DNA of 56,644 nt, taken from NCBI GenBank assembly GCA_013003425.1, contig JABDJB010000046.1:1-56644 (forward strand), given 5' to 3'. The notes beneath the pieces are model-generated. The model was given only the letters and a program-made list of their open reading frames with translations. It did no database searches and was not told the DNA's origin. Shown piece by piece: positions 7,169-17,455 of this stretch (position 1 is the first letter of the stretch; every line of letters starts with the position of its first letter). This DNA comes from Gammaproteobacteria bacterium (GTDB lineage: Bacteria > Pseudomonadota > Gammaproteobacteria > Steroidobacterales > JABDKV01). A program made the position numbers and the translations under genes.

Positions 7169-7210
7169 TACTGCGAAAAATAGCTGGTTTTTACGATTGA
7201 CGGGCCACAG

Positions 7211-8245
7211 ATGACCGACCAGGCACTAAACGAGCGTGCGCAGGTGTTGCTGAAGACGCTGGTTCAGCGGTACATCCGCGATGGCCAGCCGGTCGGCTCG
7301 CGCACGCTGTCGCGTGATTCGGCGCTGGACGTCAGCCCGGCGACCATCCGCAACATCATGGCCGATCTGGAGGAGCTTGGGCTGGTGGCGTCACCACACA
7401 CCTCCGCCGGGCGCGTACCTACGGCGGCCGGCTTTCGCGTTTTTGTCGATGGGCTGATTACCTACAAGCAGCCGCAAAAGAAGCTCGCCGAGGAAATCGA
7501 GAGCAGCCTGGCCGAGGCGATGGCCAGCTCCAAGGAACTGGTCGCGACTGCTTCGAAACTGCTGTCGCAGGTGACGCACCTGGCGGGTGTGGTAACCATG
7601 CCGCGTCGTTCTCATGCGCAACTGCGGCAAATTGAATTTCTGCCGCTGTCGGATAATCGGGTGCTTGCCATCATCGTGGTCAACTCACGTGAAGTGCAAA
7701 ACCGCATCCTGCACCTCGACCGGCACTACAGCGAAAGTGAGCTGCGTCAGGCCGCCAATTACCTGACCGAGCATTTTGCCGGCAATGAAGTGGACGATGT
7801 GCGTTCGCGGCTGATCGGCGAGCTCAAGCAGGCTCGTGAGACGATGAACACCATGATGCTCGACGCGATCTCGATGGCGCAGCGGGCGTTTGAGCAGGAC
7901 AAGGATGATTTTGTCATCGCCGGCAAGACCAACCTGATGGATTTTGCCGAGCTGTCGGACGTCGAGAAGCTGCGCAAGCTGTTTGAGGTTTTTAACCGCA
8001 AGCGTGACATCCTGCATCTGCTCGACCAGTGCACCGAGGCGGATGGTGTGCAGATATTCATCGGCAAGGAATCAGGCTACGCGCCCCTGGACGAGTGCAG
8101 CGTCGTCAGTTCCCCGTACACCGTGGACGATGAGGTAGTCGGGGTGCTAGGGGTCATCGGGCCGACCCGTATGGCCTACGAACGGGTCGTGCCGATCGTC
8201 GATATCACCGCGAAATTGCTCGGAAATGCCTTGAAATCGGCGTGA
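7211..8245 (+). CDS. hrcA: Heat-inducible transcription repressor HrcA
   Basis: HrcA represses chaperone genes by binding CIRCE operators, with GroE controlling its active fold. The 344-residue product starts with a winged-helix domain (KTLVQRYIRDGQPVGSRTLS, then SPATIRNIMADLEELGLV and HTSAGRVPT), which is characteristic, followed by the GAF-like dimerisation region ending in the conserved segments FIGKE, CSVVSSPY and GVIGPTRMAYERVVPIVD. It heads the cluster hrcA-grpE-dnaK-dnaJ. Enterobacteria lack hrcA and rely on sigma-32; its presence here together with a sigma-32-like promoter before dnaK suggests dual control. Confidence 0.96.
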   Translation: MTDQALNERAQVLLKTLVQRYIRDGQPVGSRTLSRDSALDVSPATIRNIMADLEELGLVASPHTSAGRVPTAAGFRVFVDGLITYKQPQKKLAEEIESSLAEAMASSKELVATASKLLSQVTHLAGVVTMPRRSHAQLRQIEFLPLSDNRVLAIIVVNSREVQNRILHLDRHYSESELRQAANYLTEHFAGNEVDDVRSRLIGELKQARETMNTMMLDAISMAQRAFEQDKDDFVIAGKTNLMDFAELSDVEKLRKLFEVFNRKRDILHLLDQCTEADGVQIFIGKESGYAPLDECSVVSSPYTVDDEVVGVLGVIGPTRMAYERVVPIVDITAKLLGNALKSA

Positions 8246-8345
8246 GAAGCACCATATCGAAAAAGAGCGGCAGCCAGCAGCTGAGAATCGCTCTTAGCTA
8301 ACTTATTTAACTATCTGAAAATAAAGCAATACTGCGCAGGACAAT

Positions 8346-8897
8346 ATGGCTGAGGAAACAGAAAACCCTGAACCGGCTTCGGAGTCGGAGCAGGCCGATG
8401 CGACGACGGAAGAGCTGGTCGCCGCGCTGACCGAGGCACAGGCCGAGGCTGCGGCCAATCGCGATCAGTTCCTGCGGGCGGCTGCCGAGCTGGAGAATTT
8501 CCGCAAACGCGCCGCGCGCGACGTGGAGAGCGCACGCAAGTTCGGACTGGAGGCCTTTGCCGGCGAGCTGCTGCAGGTGCGCGACAGCCTCGAGCTTGGG
8601 CTGGCTGCCACAGACGGCCAGGAAGCCTCTGTCGAGTCGCTGCGTGAGGGCACCGGCATGACGCTGCGGCTGCTCGAGCAGGTGATGGAAAAATTTGGCA
8701 TCGCGCAAATCGACCCCACCGGCGAGCCGTTTGATCCCGAGCTGCATGAGGCAATGGTCATGATCGAATCAGATGCAGCGCCAAACTCGGTGGTAGAGGT
8801 TGTGCAGAAGGGTTACCAGCTTAATGAGCGTCTGTTGCGCCCGGCGCGGGTGGTAGTGGCGCGAAAGGCCGACGAGGAATCCCGGGACACCGCTTGA
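8346..8897 (+). CDS. grpE: Nucleotide exchange factor GrpE
   Basis: GrpE releases ADP from DnaK and acts as a thermosensor of the chaperone cycle. The 183-residue product has an acidic N-terminus, a long helical region (to about 80) with the conserved FLRAAAELENFRKRAARD, and the C-terminal beta domain with FDPELHEAM and VVQKGYQLNERLLRPARVVV, both hallmarks. An AGGA sequence precedes the ATG. It lies 100 bp after hrcA. Its last codons and stop contain the -35 element of the dnaK heat-shock promoter. Confidence 0.96.
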   Translation: MAEETENPEPASESEQADATTEELVAALTEAQAEAAANRDQFLRAAAELENFRKRAARDVESARKFGLEAFAGELLQVRDSLELGLAATDGQEASVESLREGTGMTLRLLEQVMEKFGIAQIDPTGEPFDPELHEAMVMIESDAAPNSVVEVVQKGYQLNERLLRPARVVVARKADEESRDTA

Positions 8898-8920
8898 ACC
8901 ATCCGGCGTGTGTCCCCATT
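8893..8920 (+). promoter_or_regulatory. Sigma-32 (heat-shock) promoter of dnaK
   Basis: CTTGAA at 8893-8898 and CCCCATT at 8914-8920 are separated by 15 bases, an almost perfect match to the gammaproteobacterial heat-shock sigma factor consensus. The -35 element overlaps the grpE TGA stop codon. Transcription would start about 30 bp before the dnaK ATG. Confidence 0.87.
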
Positions 8921-8959
8921 TAGTTTGACAGTTATGAAATTTACTTGTGGAGAAACGGT

Positions 8960-10885
8960 ATGAGCAAGATCATCGGCATCGACCTGGGCACGACAAATTC
9001 GTGCGTCGCCGTGATGGAGGGTGACGAGCCCCGGGTAATCGAGAACAGCGAAGGTGATCGCACCACGCCGTCGATGGTTGCCTTCAAGGAAGACGGCGAA
9101 GTCATTGTGGGTCAGCCGGCCAAGCGGCAGGCGGTAACGAACCCGCAAAACACGCTGTTTGCAATCAAGCGCCTGATCGGTCGTCGCTTTGAAGACGATG
9201 TCGTGCAGAAAGACATCAGCATGGTGCCGTACAAGATCGTCGCAGCTGACAACGGCGATGCGTGGATTGATGTCGACGGCAAGAAGATGGCGCCGCCGGA
9301 GATATCCGCGCGCGTCCTGATGAAAATGAAACAGACTGCCGAAGACTACCTCGGCGAGGAAGTGACCGAAGCGGTGATCACCGTGCCGGCATATTTCAAC
9401 GATTCGCAGCGCCAGGCGACCAAGGATGCCGGCAAGATTGCCGGGTTGACGGTCAAACGCATCATCAACGAGCCCACAGCGGCGGCGCTTGCTTATGGCA
9501 TGGACAAAAAACGCGGCGACAAGAAAATTGCCGTGTATGACCTGGGCGGTGGCACCTTTGACATCTCAATCATCGAGATTGCCGATGTCGACGGCGAGCA
9601 CCAGTTCGAGGTCCTGTCAACCAATGGCGATACCTTCCTCGGTGGTGAGGACTTTGACCTGCGCATCATTGAGTATCTCGCGAGCAACTTTGAAAAAGAA
9701 TCAGGTATCGACCTCAAGAATGATCCGATGCCGATGCAGCGTCTGAAAGAAGCGGCCGAGAAAGCCAAGATAGAGCTTTCGTCATCGCAGCAGACCGAAG
9801 TAAACTTGCCGTACATCACGGCCGATGCCAGTGGCCCCAAGCATCTGAACATCAAGCTGACGCGTGCCAAGCTCGAGTCGCTGGTCGACGATCTTGTCCG
9901 GCGCACCATCGAGCCGTGCAAGGTCGCCATCAGGGATGCCGGCCTGTCGGTTAACGAAGTGGATGACGTCATCCTGGTCGGTGGCCAGACTCGCATGCCG
10001 CTGGTGCAGAAAGCGGTGGAAGACTTCTTCGGCCAGGAGCCGCGTCGTGACGTCAATCCGGACGAAGCCGTCGCTGTAGGCGCGGCAATCCAGGGTGGCG
10101 TGCTTGCCGGCGACGTGAAGGACGTGCTGCTGCTGGACGTGACCCCGCTGTCGCTCGGTATCGAGACGCTCGGTGGTGTCATGACACGGCTGATCGACAA
10201 GAACACGACGATCCCGACCAAGGCGACGCAGACATTTTCGACAGCGGATGACAGGCAGACTGCGGTGACGATTCACGTACTGCAGGGTGAGCGCGAGCGC
10301 TCGGTGGACAACAAGTCGCTCGGTCGTTTTGACCTGGCCGATATACCGCCGGCACCGCGTGGTATTCCGCAAATCGAAGTCAGTTTTGACATCGATGCCA
10401 ACGGCATTCTGAACGTGTCTGCCAAGGACAAGGCTACCGGTAAGGAACAGAACATCGTCATCAAGGCCTCCAGTGGTCTTGCCGATGATGAAATCGAACA
10501 GATGGTACGCGACGCCGAAGCGCATGCTGACGACGATCGCAAGTTCCGCGAACTGGTCGACGCGCGCAACCAGGGTGATGCCCTGTTGCACGCAACCGAG
10601 AAATCGCTGGAAGAACTTGGCGAAAAAGTGACTGCCGAGGAGCGTGCGCAAATTGAGTCTGCCAGCAGCGACCTGAAAGAAGCGCTGCAGGGCGACGACA
10701 AGGCGCGCATCGAGGCCAAGACCAGGGCTCTCGGTGAAGCATCGGCGACGCTTGCCCAGCGCGTGTACGAAGAGGCGGCAGCGCAGGAGCAGAGTGCAGC
10801 CGATGACGGTGACGGCAAGGGCGACAGCGGCGATGATGTCGTCGATGCCGACTTCGAGGAAGTGAAGGAAGAAGGCAAGGGCTGA
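8960..10885 (+). CDS. dnaK: Molecular chaperone DnaK (Hsp70)
   Basis: DnaK is the ATP-dependent Hsp70 chaperone that works with DnaJ and GrpE. The 641-residue product has all ATPase signatures: [16 protein letters not shown] at the N-terminus, [16 protein letters not shown], and [17 protein letters not shown]. The linker [19 protein letters not shown] leads into the substrate-binding domain, and a helical lid and an acidic disordered tail ([12 protein letters not shown], ending [12 protein letters not shown]) follow, as in other proteobacteria. The ATG at 8960 gives the standard [10 protein letters not shown]; a TTG five codons upstream is less likely. A heat-shock promoter lies directly in front, and dnaJ follows after 89 bp. 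Confidence 0.99.
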   Translation: MSKIIGIDLGTTNSCVAVMEGDEPRVIENSEGDRTTPSMVAFKEDGEVIVGQPAKRQAVTNPQNTLFAIKRLIGRRFEDDVVQKDISMVPYKIVAADNGDAWIDVDGKKMAPPEISARVLMKMKQTAEDYLGEEVTEAVITVPAYFNDSQRQATKDAGKIAGLTVKRIINEPTAAALAYGMDKKRGDKKIAVYDLGGGTFDISIIEIADVDGEHQFEVLSTNGDTFLGGEDFDLRIIEYLASNFEKESGIDLKNDPMPMQRLKEAAEKAKIELSSSQQTEVNLPYITADASGPKHLNIKLTRAKLESLVDDLVRRTIEPCKVAIRDAGLSVNEVDDVILVGGQTRMPLVQKAVEDFFGQEPRRDVNPDEAVAVGAAIQGGVLAGDVKDVLLLDVTPLSLGIETLGGVMTRLIDKNTTIPTKATQTFSTADDRQTAVTIHVLQGERERSVDNKSLGRFDLADIPPAPRGIPQIEVSFDIDANGILNVSAKDKATGKEQNIVIKASSGLADDEIEQMVRDAEAHADDDRKFRELVDARNQGDALLHATEKSLEELGEKVTAEERAQIESASSDLKEALQGDDKARIEAKTRALGEASATLAQRVYEEAAAQEQSAADDGDGKGDSGDDVVDADFEEVKEEGKG

Positions 10886-10917
10886 GCTGCCTGTTAAGGG
10901 TATGGCGAATGCCTGGT

Positions 10918-10951
10918 CGAACCGCAGTTTCCGGCTGGAGATTGCGGTTCG
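10918..10951 (+). other. Perfect 9-bp stem-loop between dnaK and dnaJ
   Basis: CGAACCGCA (10918-10926) pairs with TGCGGTTCG (10943-10951) around a 16-base loop. There is no following T-tract, so it is unlikely to be a full terminator. It may adjust relative dnaK and dnaJ expression by RNA processing or partial attenuation. Confidence 0.5.
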
Positions 10952-10974
10952 GTCGCGTCTAAACAGAGGTCTTT

Positions 10975-12120
10975 ATGGCAGAGCGTGATCTGTACGAGGT
11001 GCTCGAAGTAGCACGCAATGCGTCGGATGCCGAAATAAAAAAGGCATACCGTCGGCTTGCCATGAAGCTTCATCCGGATCGCAACCCGGATGACGACGAT
11101 GCCGAGGCGCGCTTCAAGGAAGTCAAAAAAGCCTACGAAGTGCTCAGCGACCAGCGCAAGCGTGCCGCCTACGACCAGTTCGGGCACGCCGGCGTCGACG
11201 GCGCGGCAGGAATGGGTGGCGCCGGTGCCGGCGGCTTCGAGGGCGGCGACGTTTTTGGCGACATCTTTGGCGATGTGTTTGGCGATATTTTTGGCGGCGG
11301 CGGACGTCGTCGCGGCAACCGGGTTTATCGTGGCGCCGATTTGCGTTACCCGCTGGAACTGGACCTCGAGCAGGCCGTTGGAGGCACCAGCGTCAATATT
11401 GATGTGCCTACGCTGGTCGGCTGCGAGCAGTGCGACGGTAGTGGCGCCGCGCCTGGCAGCAAACCGGAAACCTGTGGCACCTGCGGTGGTCACGGCCAGG
11501 TGCGCATGCAGCAGGGATTTTTCTCCGTGCAGCAGACCTGCCCGCGATGCAAAGGCAGCGGCGAGGTTGTTTCGACGCCCTGCAGCGAGTGCAGTGGCCA
11601 GGGCCGTATACGTAAAACGCGGACGCTTTCGGTACAGGTGCCGGCCGGCGTCGATACGGGCGATCGCATACGATTGACCGGCGAAGGCGAGGCAGGGCGC
11701 AACGGCGGCCCGCCAGGCGACCTGTTCGTCGAAGTCCACGTGCGGTCGCATCCGTTGTTTGAACGCGACGGCGCGGATCTGTCCAGCGAAGTACCGTTAA
11801 GTTACGCCACCGCTGTATTGGGCGGCACCGTCGAGGTGCCCACACTGGACGGCAAGGTGTCGCTGAAGATCCCGGCCGGAACCCAGTCCGGCAAGGTATT
11901 GAGGTTGCGCGGCAAGGGAGTCAGGCCGGTACGCAGCAACATGCAGGGCGATCTGCATTGCCGTGTGGTCGTGGAAACACCGGTGCACCTGAACCGTGAG
12001 CAAAAGGAACTGCTGGAGAAGTTCGAAGATTCGCTAAACGCCGGCGGCTCGCGTCATAATCCCCGTTCGAGGTCCTGGGTGGATGGCGTGAAGGCGTTTT
12101 TCGATGATCTGCGTTCCTGA
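10975..12120 (+). CDS. dnaJ: Chaperone protein DnaJ (Hsp40)
   Basis: DnaJ stimulates DnaK ATPase and delivers substrates. The 381-residue product has the J domain with HPD (33-35), a Gly/Phe linker containing a short repeated unit ([15 protein letters not shown]), four zinc-finger motifs [24 protein letters not shown] and CSECSGQG, and the C-terminal substrate-binding region with GDLFVEVHV and the [11 protein letters not shown] segment. All eight zinc cysteines are present, so this is a type I DnaJ. It is preceded by a short hairpin and followed closely by dapB. Confidence 0.98.
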   Translation: MAERDLYEVLEVARNASDAEIKKAYRRLAMKLHPDRNPDDDDAEARFKEVKKAYEVLSDQRKRAAYDQFGHAGVDGAAGMGGAGAGGFEGGDVFGDIFGDVFGDIFGGGGRRRGNRVYRGADLRYPLELDLEQAVGGTSVNIDVPTLVGCEQCDGSGAAPGSKPETCGTCGGHGQVRMQQGFFSVQQTCPRCKGSGEVVSTPCSECSGQGRIRKTRTLSVQVPAGVDTGDRIRLTGEGEAGRNGGPPGDLFVEVHVRSHPLFERDGADLSSEVPLSYATAVLGGTVEVPTLDGKVSLKIPAGTQSGKVLRLRGKGVRPVRSNMQGDLHCRVVVETPVHLNREQKELLEKFEDSLNAGGSRHNPRSRSWVDGVKAFFDDLRS

Positions 12121-12141
12121 TATTACCTGCCGGAGTGGCGC

Positions 12142-12930
12142 ATGCCTTTGAGAATTGCCGTGCTCGGCGCCGGTGGTCGCATGGGACAGGCGGTGTTGGC
12201 GGCAATCGCCGACAGCGACGATGCGATGCTGGCCGGCGCCCTGGTGCGTCCGGGCAGCCAGCACGTCGGTCAGCCCGCATCGGCGGATGTCGCCTATACC
12301 GACCAGCCGGTTGGCGCTCTCGATAGCGCCGAAATCGTAATCGACTTTACGCTGCCCGAGGCGTTCAACAGCAACATCAGTGCGTGTCTCGAGGCGCGTT
12401 GCCCACTGGTCGTCGGTACCACCGGCTTGTCGAGTGCACAAAGCAACCGGTTACGCGAGATCGGTCGCGAATTGCCCGTGGTGTGGTCGCCGAATATGAG
12501 CGTCGGGGTAAACCTTTGCTTTCGTCTCGCGCAGCTGGCAGCGGGTACGCTGTCGACTGACTACGATGCTGAAATTCTCGACGTGCACCATCGTTACAAG
12601 CGAGACATACCATCGGGAACGGCGTTACAGTTCGGCGAGCAGATTGCCGGAGCCAGGTCGCAGAAGCTTGACGATGTGATGGAATTTCGCACGCCGGGCA
12701 AGCATCGCCAGCGCCACCGCGGTGCTGTCGGTATGTCGGCGATCCGCGCCGGCGCCGAGCCGGGCAGTCACACTGTCTCGTTTATTTCAGAAAGCGAGAC
12801 GGTCGAGATCCGGCACCGCGCCGCCCACCGGGGAGCCTATGCCGATGGCGCGCTGCGCGCGGCACGGTGGCTGGCCGGTCGGCCGGTCGGGCTTTACTCG
12901 ATGGCCGATGTGCTTGGCTTTCCGGCGTAA
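12142..12930 (+). CDS. dapB: 4-hydroxy-tetrahydrodipicolinate reductase
   Basis: DapB reduces the cyclic product of DapA with NAD(P)H in the diaminopimelate/lysine pathway needed for peptidoglycan. The 262-residue product begins with a Rossmann fold (AVLGAGGRMG, 5-15), has DFTLPEA and VGTTGLS, and the catalytic segment with HH (149-150) and Lys153 followed by PSGTA. In most homologues the residue before PSGTA is Ala; here it is Ile. The C-terminus GLYSMADVLGF is typical. It follows dnaJ by 21 bp and precedes carA, as dapB does in several proteobacteria. Confidence 0.96.
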   Translation: MPLRIAVLGAGGRMGQAVLAAIADSDDAMLAGALVRPGSQHVGQPASADVAYTDQPVGALDSAEIVIDFTLPEAFNSNISACLEARCPLVVGTTGLSSAQSNRLREIGRELPVVWSPNMSVGVNLCFRLAQLAAGTLSTDYDAEILDVHHRYKRDIPSGTALQFGEQIAGARSQKLDDVMEFRTPGKHRQRHRGAVGMSAIRAGAEPGSHTVSFISESETVEIRHRAAHRGAYADGALRAARWLAGRPVGLYSMADVLGFPA

Positions 12931-12965
12931 TTCGGCGCGCGGGCAGCCTGCCGCGGGCGCGGAGC

Positions 12966-12994
12966 TTGGGGGCCGGCGACAAGTCGCGTAGAAT
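12966..12994 (+). promoter_or_regulatory. Putative sigma-70 promoter for carA and carB
   Basis: TTGGGG (12966-12971) and TAGAAT (12989-12994) with a 17-base spacer, in the dapB-carA gap. The -10 matches five of six positions; the -35 is weak. Transcription would start near 13001, just before a hairpin and the leader ORF. Confidence 0.5.
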
Positions 12995-13002
12995 CCTCAC
13001 CT

Positions 13003-13030
13003 CGGGACAGCGCCTCGTCGGCCTGTCCCG
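13003..13030 (+). promoter_or_regulatory. Leader hairpin upstream of carA
   Basis: CGGGACAG (13003-13010) pairs with CTGTCCCG (13023-13030) around a 12-base loop. It would form at the very 5' end of a transcript from the promoter just upstream. No T-run follows. It could stabilise the mRNA or take part in control of carA translation. Confidence 0.45.
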
Positions 13031-13037
13031 TTCGTGT

Positions 13038-13094
13038 ATGTGCAGCCCGCGCGTGCCACGAACTTGCGGGGGAGCGGGCTTGCGAGGCAGTTAG
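13038..13094 (+). CDS. Possible carA leader peptide (18 codons)
   Basis: An ATG at 13038 opens an 18-residue frame, MCSPRVPRTCGGAGLRGS, with three arginines. Its TAG stop (13092-13094) lies directly against the TTG start of carA (13095), so ribosomes ending here would be placed on the carA start. The ribosome site for carA (GAGG) lies inside this frame. I recall a similar short leader before carA in pseudomonads. No good ribosome site precedes the leader ATG, so its translation is uncertain. Confidence 0.4.
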   Translation: MCSPRVPRTCGGAGLRGS

Positions 13095-14225
13095 TTGAGC
13101 AAAGCGGCAATTCTTGCTCTGGCGGACGGGAGTATTTTCCGGGGTCAGGCCATTGGCGCAGCCGGCACGGCGGTCGGGGAAGTCGTTTTCAATACGGCGA
13201 TGACCGGTTACCAGGAAATTCTTACCGACCCGTCCTACGCGCGCCAGCTGGTTACATTGACCTATCCGCACATCGGCAATACCGGCGTCACCGCCGAGGA
13301 CGACGAGTCCGGGTCCGTGCATGCGGGCGGCCTGATCATTCGAGACCTGCCGTTGCGGCATTCAAACTGGCGATCCGAAGGTGACCTGGCACAGTACCTG
13401 GAAGCCAATGGCATTGTGGCCATCGCCGGCATCGATACGCGGCGGCTGACACGGATCATTCGTGAGCACGGTGCGCAGGGTGGCTGCATCGCCACCGGCG
13501 AGATATCGGCCGACACCGCCGTCGCACAGGCACGCGAATTTCCCGGGCTCGAGGGCATGGACCTGGCACAGGTGGTGTCATGTTCCAGTGCTTACGAGTG
13601 GGACCAGCCACCGTGGCAGGAGACCGCGCCGGCAGTCCGGTTTCATGTGGTCGCTTACGATTTTGGCGTCAAGCGAAATATCCTGCGCCTGCTTGTTGCC
13701 TCTGGCTGCCGGGTGACGGTCGTTCCTGCCAATACGCCGGCCGCGGAAGTTCGCTCGCTGAGTCCGGATGGTGTGTTTCTGTCGAACGGCCCGGGCGATC
13801 CGCAACCTTGCGAGTACGCTATCGAGGCCATTCGCGAAATCCTCGCCGTCGGCACGCCCGTATTCGGTATTTGCCTGGGGCACCAGCTGCTGGCGCTGGC
13901 CAGCGGCGCGCGTACCGTCAAGATGAAGTTCGGTCACCACGGCGCCAATCATCCGGTGCAGGACCTTGATACCGGCAAGGTACACATCACCAGCCAGAAT
14001 CATGGCTTCGCCGTCGACGAGTCGAGTCTCCCCCAGTGTCTGCGGGCGACGCATCGTTCGTTGTTTGATAACAGCCTGCAGGGAATAGAACGCAACGATT
14101 GCCCGGCCTTTGGTTTCCAGGGGCATCCGGAAGCCAGCCCCGGGCCCCATGATATTGGTGAACTGTTCATGCGGTTCCGCCAGTTGATGGCCGCTGGGCG
14201 GCCACCACAAACCATGCAGGGTTAA
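13095..14225 (+). CDS. carA: Carbamoyl-phosphate synthase small (glutaminase) subunit
   Basis: CarA hydrolyses glutamine and passes ammonia to CarB for carbamoyl phosphate, used for arginine and pyrimidines. The 376-residue product has the N-terminal CPSase small domain ([45 protein letters not shown]) and a class I amidotransferase domain with the nucleophile Cys260 in [12 protein letters not shown] and the His/Glu pair in [15 protein letters not shown]. The start is TTG, fixed by alignment of [11 protein letters not shown] with the family N-terminus, with GAGG 7 bases before. carB follows after 2 bp. Confidence 0.97.
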   Translation: MSKAAILALADGSIFRGQAIGAAGTAVGEVVFNTAMTGYQEILTDPSYARQLVTLTYPHIGNTGVTAEDDESGSVHAGGLIIRDLPLRHSNWRSEGDLAQYLEANGIVAIAGIDTRRLTRIIREHGAQGGCIATGEISADTAVAQAREFPGLEGMDLAQVVSCSSAYEWDQPPWQETAPAVRFHVVAYDFGVKRNILRLLVASGCRVTVVPANTPAAEVRSLSPDGVFLSNGPGDPQPCEYAIEAIREILAVGTPVFGICLGHQLLALASGARTVKMKFGHHGANHPVQDLDTGKVHITSQNHGFAVDESSLPQCLRATHRSLFDNSLQGIERNDCPAFGFQGHPEASPGPHDIGELFMRFRQLMAAGRPPQTMQG

Positions 14226-14227
14226 AC

Positions 14228-17200
14228 ATGCCAAAGCGCGACGACATCAACAGTGTGCTGATTATTGGCGCCGGCCCGATCGTGATCGGCCAGGCGTGTG
14301 AGTTTGATTATTCCGGCGCACAGGCCTGCAAGGCGCTGCGTGAGGAGGGTCTGCGCGTGGTGCTGGTCAACTCGAACCCGGCAACGATAATGACCGACCC
14401 GGAAATGGCCGATTCGGTTTATATCGAGCCGGTGCACTGGCGCCACGTTGCACGAGTCATCGAGCGGGAGAAGCCCGACGCTTTGCTGCCGACCATGGGC
14501 GGGCAGACGGGCCTTAATTGTGCGCTTGACCTGGTGCGCGAGGGAGTGCTGGAAAAACACGGTGTGGAACTGATCGGTGCTTCACGCGAGGCGATCGACA
14601 CCGCCGAGGATCGCGAAAAGTTTCGTGTGGCAATGGGCGACATCGGTCTGGAAGTGCCACGCGCCCGGCTGGCGCACGATTTGGACCAGGCGTTGTCAGT
14701 GCAGCCTGAAATAGGCTTTCCGACCATTATCCGGCCGTCCTTTACCCTCGGCGGTACCGGTGGCGGTATCGCCTACAACCGCGAGGAGTTCGAGGAAATA
14801 GTCGCCCGTGGACTGGACATGTCACCGACCACCGAAGTGCTGCTCGAAGAATCGGTGCTGGGCTGGAAAGAATACGAGATGGAGGTGGTGCGCGACACGG
14901 CAGACAACTGCATCATCGTCTGTTCCATCGAAAACGTCGATCCTATGGGCGTGCATACCGGCGACTCCATAACGGTAGCGCCGGCGCAGACGCTCACCGA
15001 CAAGGAATACCAGGTAATGCGCAACGCGTCGCTGGCCGTGCTGCGGCGGATCGGCGTGGAAACCGGTGGTTCCAACGTGCAGTTTGCGGTCAATCCTGAA
15101 GATGGCCGGCTGATTGTTATTGAAATGAACCCACGCGTCTCGCGTTCGTCGGCGCTGGCTTCCAAGGCAACCGGCTTTCCAATCGCCAAGGTCGCCGCCA
15201 AGCTGGCCATCGGTTACACGCTGGACGAGTTGCGCAATGAAATTACAGGCGGGCTGACGCCGGCTTCGTTCGAGCCGTCAATTGACTACGTTGTTACGAA
15301 AATTCCGCGTTTCACTTTCGAGAAGTTTCCGCAGGCCAACGACCGGCTGACGACACAGATGAAATCGGTCGGCGAAGTTATGGCGATGGGGCGCACTTTC
15401 CAGGAGTCGCTGCAAAAAGCACTACGAGGGCTGGAAACCGGTTCCGATGGTCTTGACGAGCTGCTGCGGCAGGACATGGAGCCGGGCGAGGCCGACCTGC
15501 GCCTGCGCCATGAGTTGCGCCAGCCCGGTGCCGAACGAATCTGGTACACCGCGGATGCATTCCGTCGTGGTATGAGCTTTGAAGAGATCCACCGGCTGAC
15601 CTGCATCGACCCGTGGTTCCTCGCCCAGCTCGAAGACCTGGTAATTACAGAGCAGGAGTTGCAGTGCCGGTCTGCAGCAGATTTTGATACGGCCCGGTTG
15701 CGTGACCTGAAGCGCAAGGGATTTTCTGACCGGCGTATTGCAACGCTTATCGGGTCAGACGAGCACGAGGTGCGTGCGCGCCGCCACGAGCTGGATATCC
15801 GGCCGGTCTACAAACGAGTCGATACCTGCGCGGCGGAATTTGCCACCGGCACCGCCTACATGTACTCGACCTACGATGAAGAATGCGAAGCTGAGCCTAC
15901 TGACAAGCGCAAGATCATGATCCTCGGCGGCGGGCCGAATCGAATAGGCCAGGGCATCGAGTTTGATTATTGCTGCGTCCATGCAGCGCTGGCTCTGCGC
16001 GATGACGGTTTCGAGACCATCATGGTCAATTGCAACCCCGAGACAGTCTCGACCGATTACGATACCTCGGATCGCCTATACTTCGAGTCGCTGACGCTGG
16101 AAGACGTGCTGGAAATTGTGCACCGTGAGCAGCCTGTCGGCGTCATCGTGCAATATGGCGGGCAGACGCCACTGAAGCTGGCGCGTGATCTGGAAAGTGC
16201 CGGCGTACCGATCATTGGCACGTCACCAGACAGTATTGACCTGGCTGAGGATCGCGAACGTTTCCAGCAGCTGATCGAGCAGCTGGGTTTGCTCCAGCCC
16301 GCCAATCGCACGGCGCGTGACAAGGAAAATGCCCTGTTGCTTGCCGAAGAAGTGGGCTACCCACTTGTTGTAAGACCTTCGTATGTACTGGGCGGTCGCG
16401 CGATGGAGGTTGTTTTCAACCAGCATGACCTGGCCGAGTACATCGATAATGCCGTTGAGGTTTCCAACGAGGCACCGGTGCTGCTCGACCGCTTCCTCGA
16501 CATGGCCGTGGAGGTTGATGTCGACGCCATCTGCGACGGCGAGTCAGTAATGATCGGCGGGATCATGGAACATATCGAGCAGGCTGGCGTGCACTCAGGC
16601 GACTCAGGTTGTTCGTTGCCGCCGGCCAGTCTCAGCAAGGAGCAGCAGGAACAGCTCGGCGAACAGGTGAGGGCGCTGGCGCACGGGCTCAACGTGCGCG
16701 GCCTGATGAATACCCAGTTCGCGATACAAAACGACGATATCTACATCCTCGAGGTAAACCCGCGAGCGTCGCGTACCGTCCCGTTTGTCTCGAAAGCGAC
16801 GGGTGTACCACTGGCAAAAATTGCGGCACGGGTAATGGCAGGCAGTACCCTGAGCGATCTGGGCGCAGGTGATCAGCCGATGCCGCGGTATTATTCGGTG
16901 AAAGAATCGGTGTTCCCGTTCATCAAGTTCCCTGACGCCGATCCGATACTTGGCCCCGAGATGAAGTCGACTGGCGAAGTCATGGGCACCGGCCAGTCAT
17001 TTGGCGAGGCCTACGCCAAGGCGCAACTGGCATCGGGTGTCGAGCTCCCCCTGCAGGGGGCCGCGCTCCTGAGTGTGCGCGACCGGGACAAGCCGGCCGC
17101 GATCGAGCTGGGCAGGTTGCTGGTATCACGCGGCTTCGAGCTGATCGCCACTCACGGTACTGCGCAGGCTCTGGCCGAGGCCGGGTTGCGCTGCCGTGGA

Positions 17201-17455
17201 GCGAACAAGGTACGCGAAGGACGGCCACACATAGTTGATATGATCAAGAACAACGAAATCGACCTCATCGTCAACACGACCGAGGGCAAGCAGGCAATCA
17301 GCGAATCGGACTCGATCCGTCGCCAGGCGGTACACAACAAGGTGACTTACTACACAACGATAACGGCAGCAATTGCCACCTGTCGCGCGCTGGATTACAT
17401 CGATACGGCTGATGTCAATCGGCTGCAGGACATGCATCGGGAGCTGGTGGCATGA
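14228..17455 (+). CDS. carB: Carbamoyl-phosphate synthase large subunit
   Basis: CarB makes carbamoyl phosphate from bicarbonate, ammonia and two ATP. The 1075-residue protein shows the expected internal duplication: each half has a pre-ATP-grasp motif ([20 protein letters not shown] and [20 protein letters not shown]), NPxT segments ([10 protein letters not shown] and [10 protein letters not shown]), and an ATP-grasp core ([15 protein letters not shown] and [33 protein letters not shown] and [18 protein letters not shown]). The C-terminal allosteric MGS-like domain is present ([14 protein letters not shown], then [13 protein letters not shown]). Length is normal. Its stop overlaps the greA start (ATGA), so greA is translationally coupled. 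Confidence 0.99.
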   Translation: MPKRDDINSVLIIGAGPIVIGQACEFDYSGAQACKALREEGLRVVLVNSNPATIMTDPEMADSVYIEPVHWRHVARVIEREKPDALLPTMGGQTGLNCALDLVREGVLEKHGVELIGASREAIDTAEDREKFRVAMGDIGLEVPRARLAHDLDQALSVQPEIGFPTIIRPSFTLGGTGGGIAYNREEFEEIVARGLDMSPTTEVLLEESVLGWKEYEMEVVRDTADNCIIVCSIENVDPMGVHTGDSITVAPAQTLTDKEYQVMRNASLAVLRRIGVETGGSNVQFAVNPEDGRLIVIEMNPRVSRSSALASKATGFPIAKVAAKLAIGYTLDELRNEITGGLTPASFEPSIDYVVTKIPRFTFEKFPQANDRLTTQMKSVGEVMAMGRTFQESLQKALRGLETGSDGLDELLRQDMEPGEADLRLRHELRQPGAERIWYTADAFRRGMSFEEIHRLTCIDPWFLAQLEDLVITEQELQCRSAADFDTARLRDLKRKGFSDRRIATLIGSDEHEVRARRHELDIRPVYKRVDTCAAEFATGTAYMYSTYDEECEAEPTDKRKIMILGGGPNRIGQGIEFDYCCVHAALALRDDGFETIMVNCNPETVSTDYDTSDRLYFESLTLEDVLEIVHREQPVGVIVQYGGQTPLKLARDLESAGVPIIGTSPDSIDLAEDRERFQQLIEQLGLLQPANRTARDKENALLLAEEVGYPLVVRPSYVLGGRAMEVVFNQHDLAEYIDNAVEVSNEAPVLLDRFLDMAVEVDVDAICDGESVMIGGIMEHIEQAGVHSGDSGCSLPPASLSKEQQEQLGEQVRALAHGLNVRGLMNTQFAIQNDDIYILEVNPRASRTVPFVSKATGVPLAKIAARVMAGSTLSDLGAGDQPMPRYYSVKESVFPFIKFPDADPILGPEMKSTGEVMGTGQSFGEAYAKAQLASGVELPLQGAALLSVRDRDKPAAIELGRLLVSRGFELIATHGTAQALAEAGLRCRGANKVREGRPHIVDMIKNNEIDLIVNTTEGKQAISESDSIRRQAVHNKVTYYTTITAAIATCRALDYIDTADVNRLQDMHRELVA

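Noticed and set aside
8246-8345. Second CIRCE or a sigma-32 promoter before grpE
   Set aside because: Only a weak 7-bp AAGAGCG/CGCTCTT pairing is present; neither consensus is matched.
9493-10651. Long minus-strand frames opposite dnaK
   Set aside because: Frames opposite highly expressed GC-rich genes stay open by codon bias; composition (Ser/Thr/Arg-rich) is not protein-like and dnaK is certain.
12931-12965. Terminator after dapB
   Set aside because: The stretch is GC-rich with partial self-pairing but has no stable stem followed by T residues.
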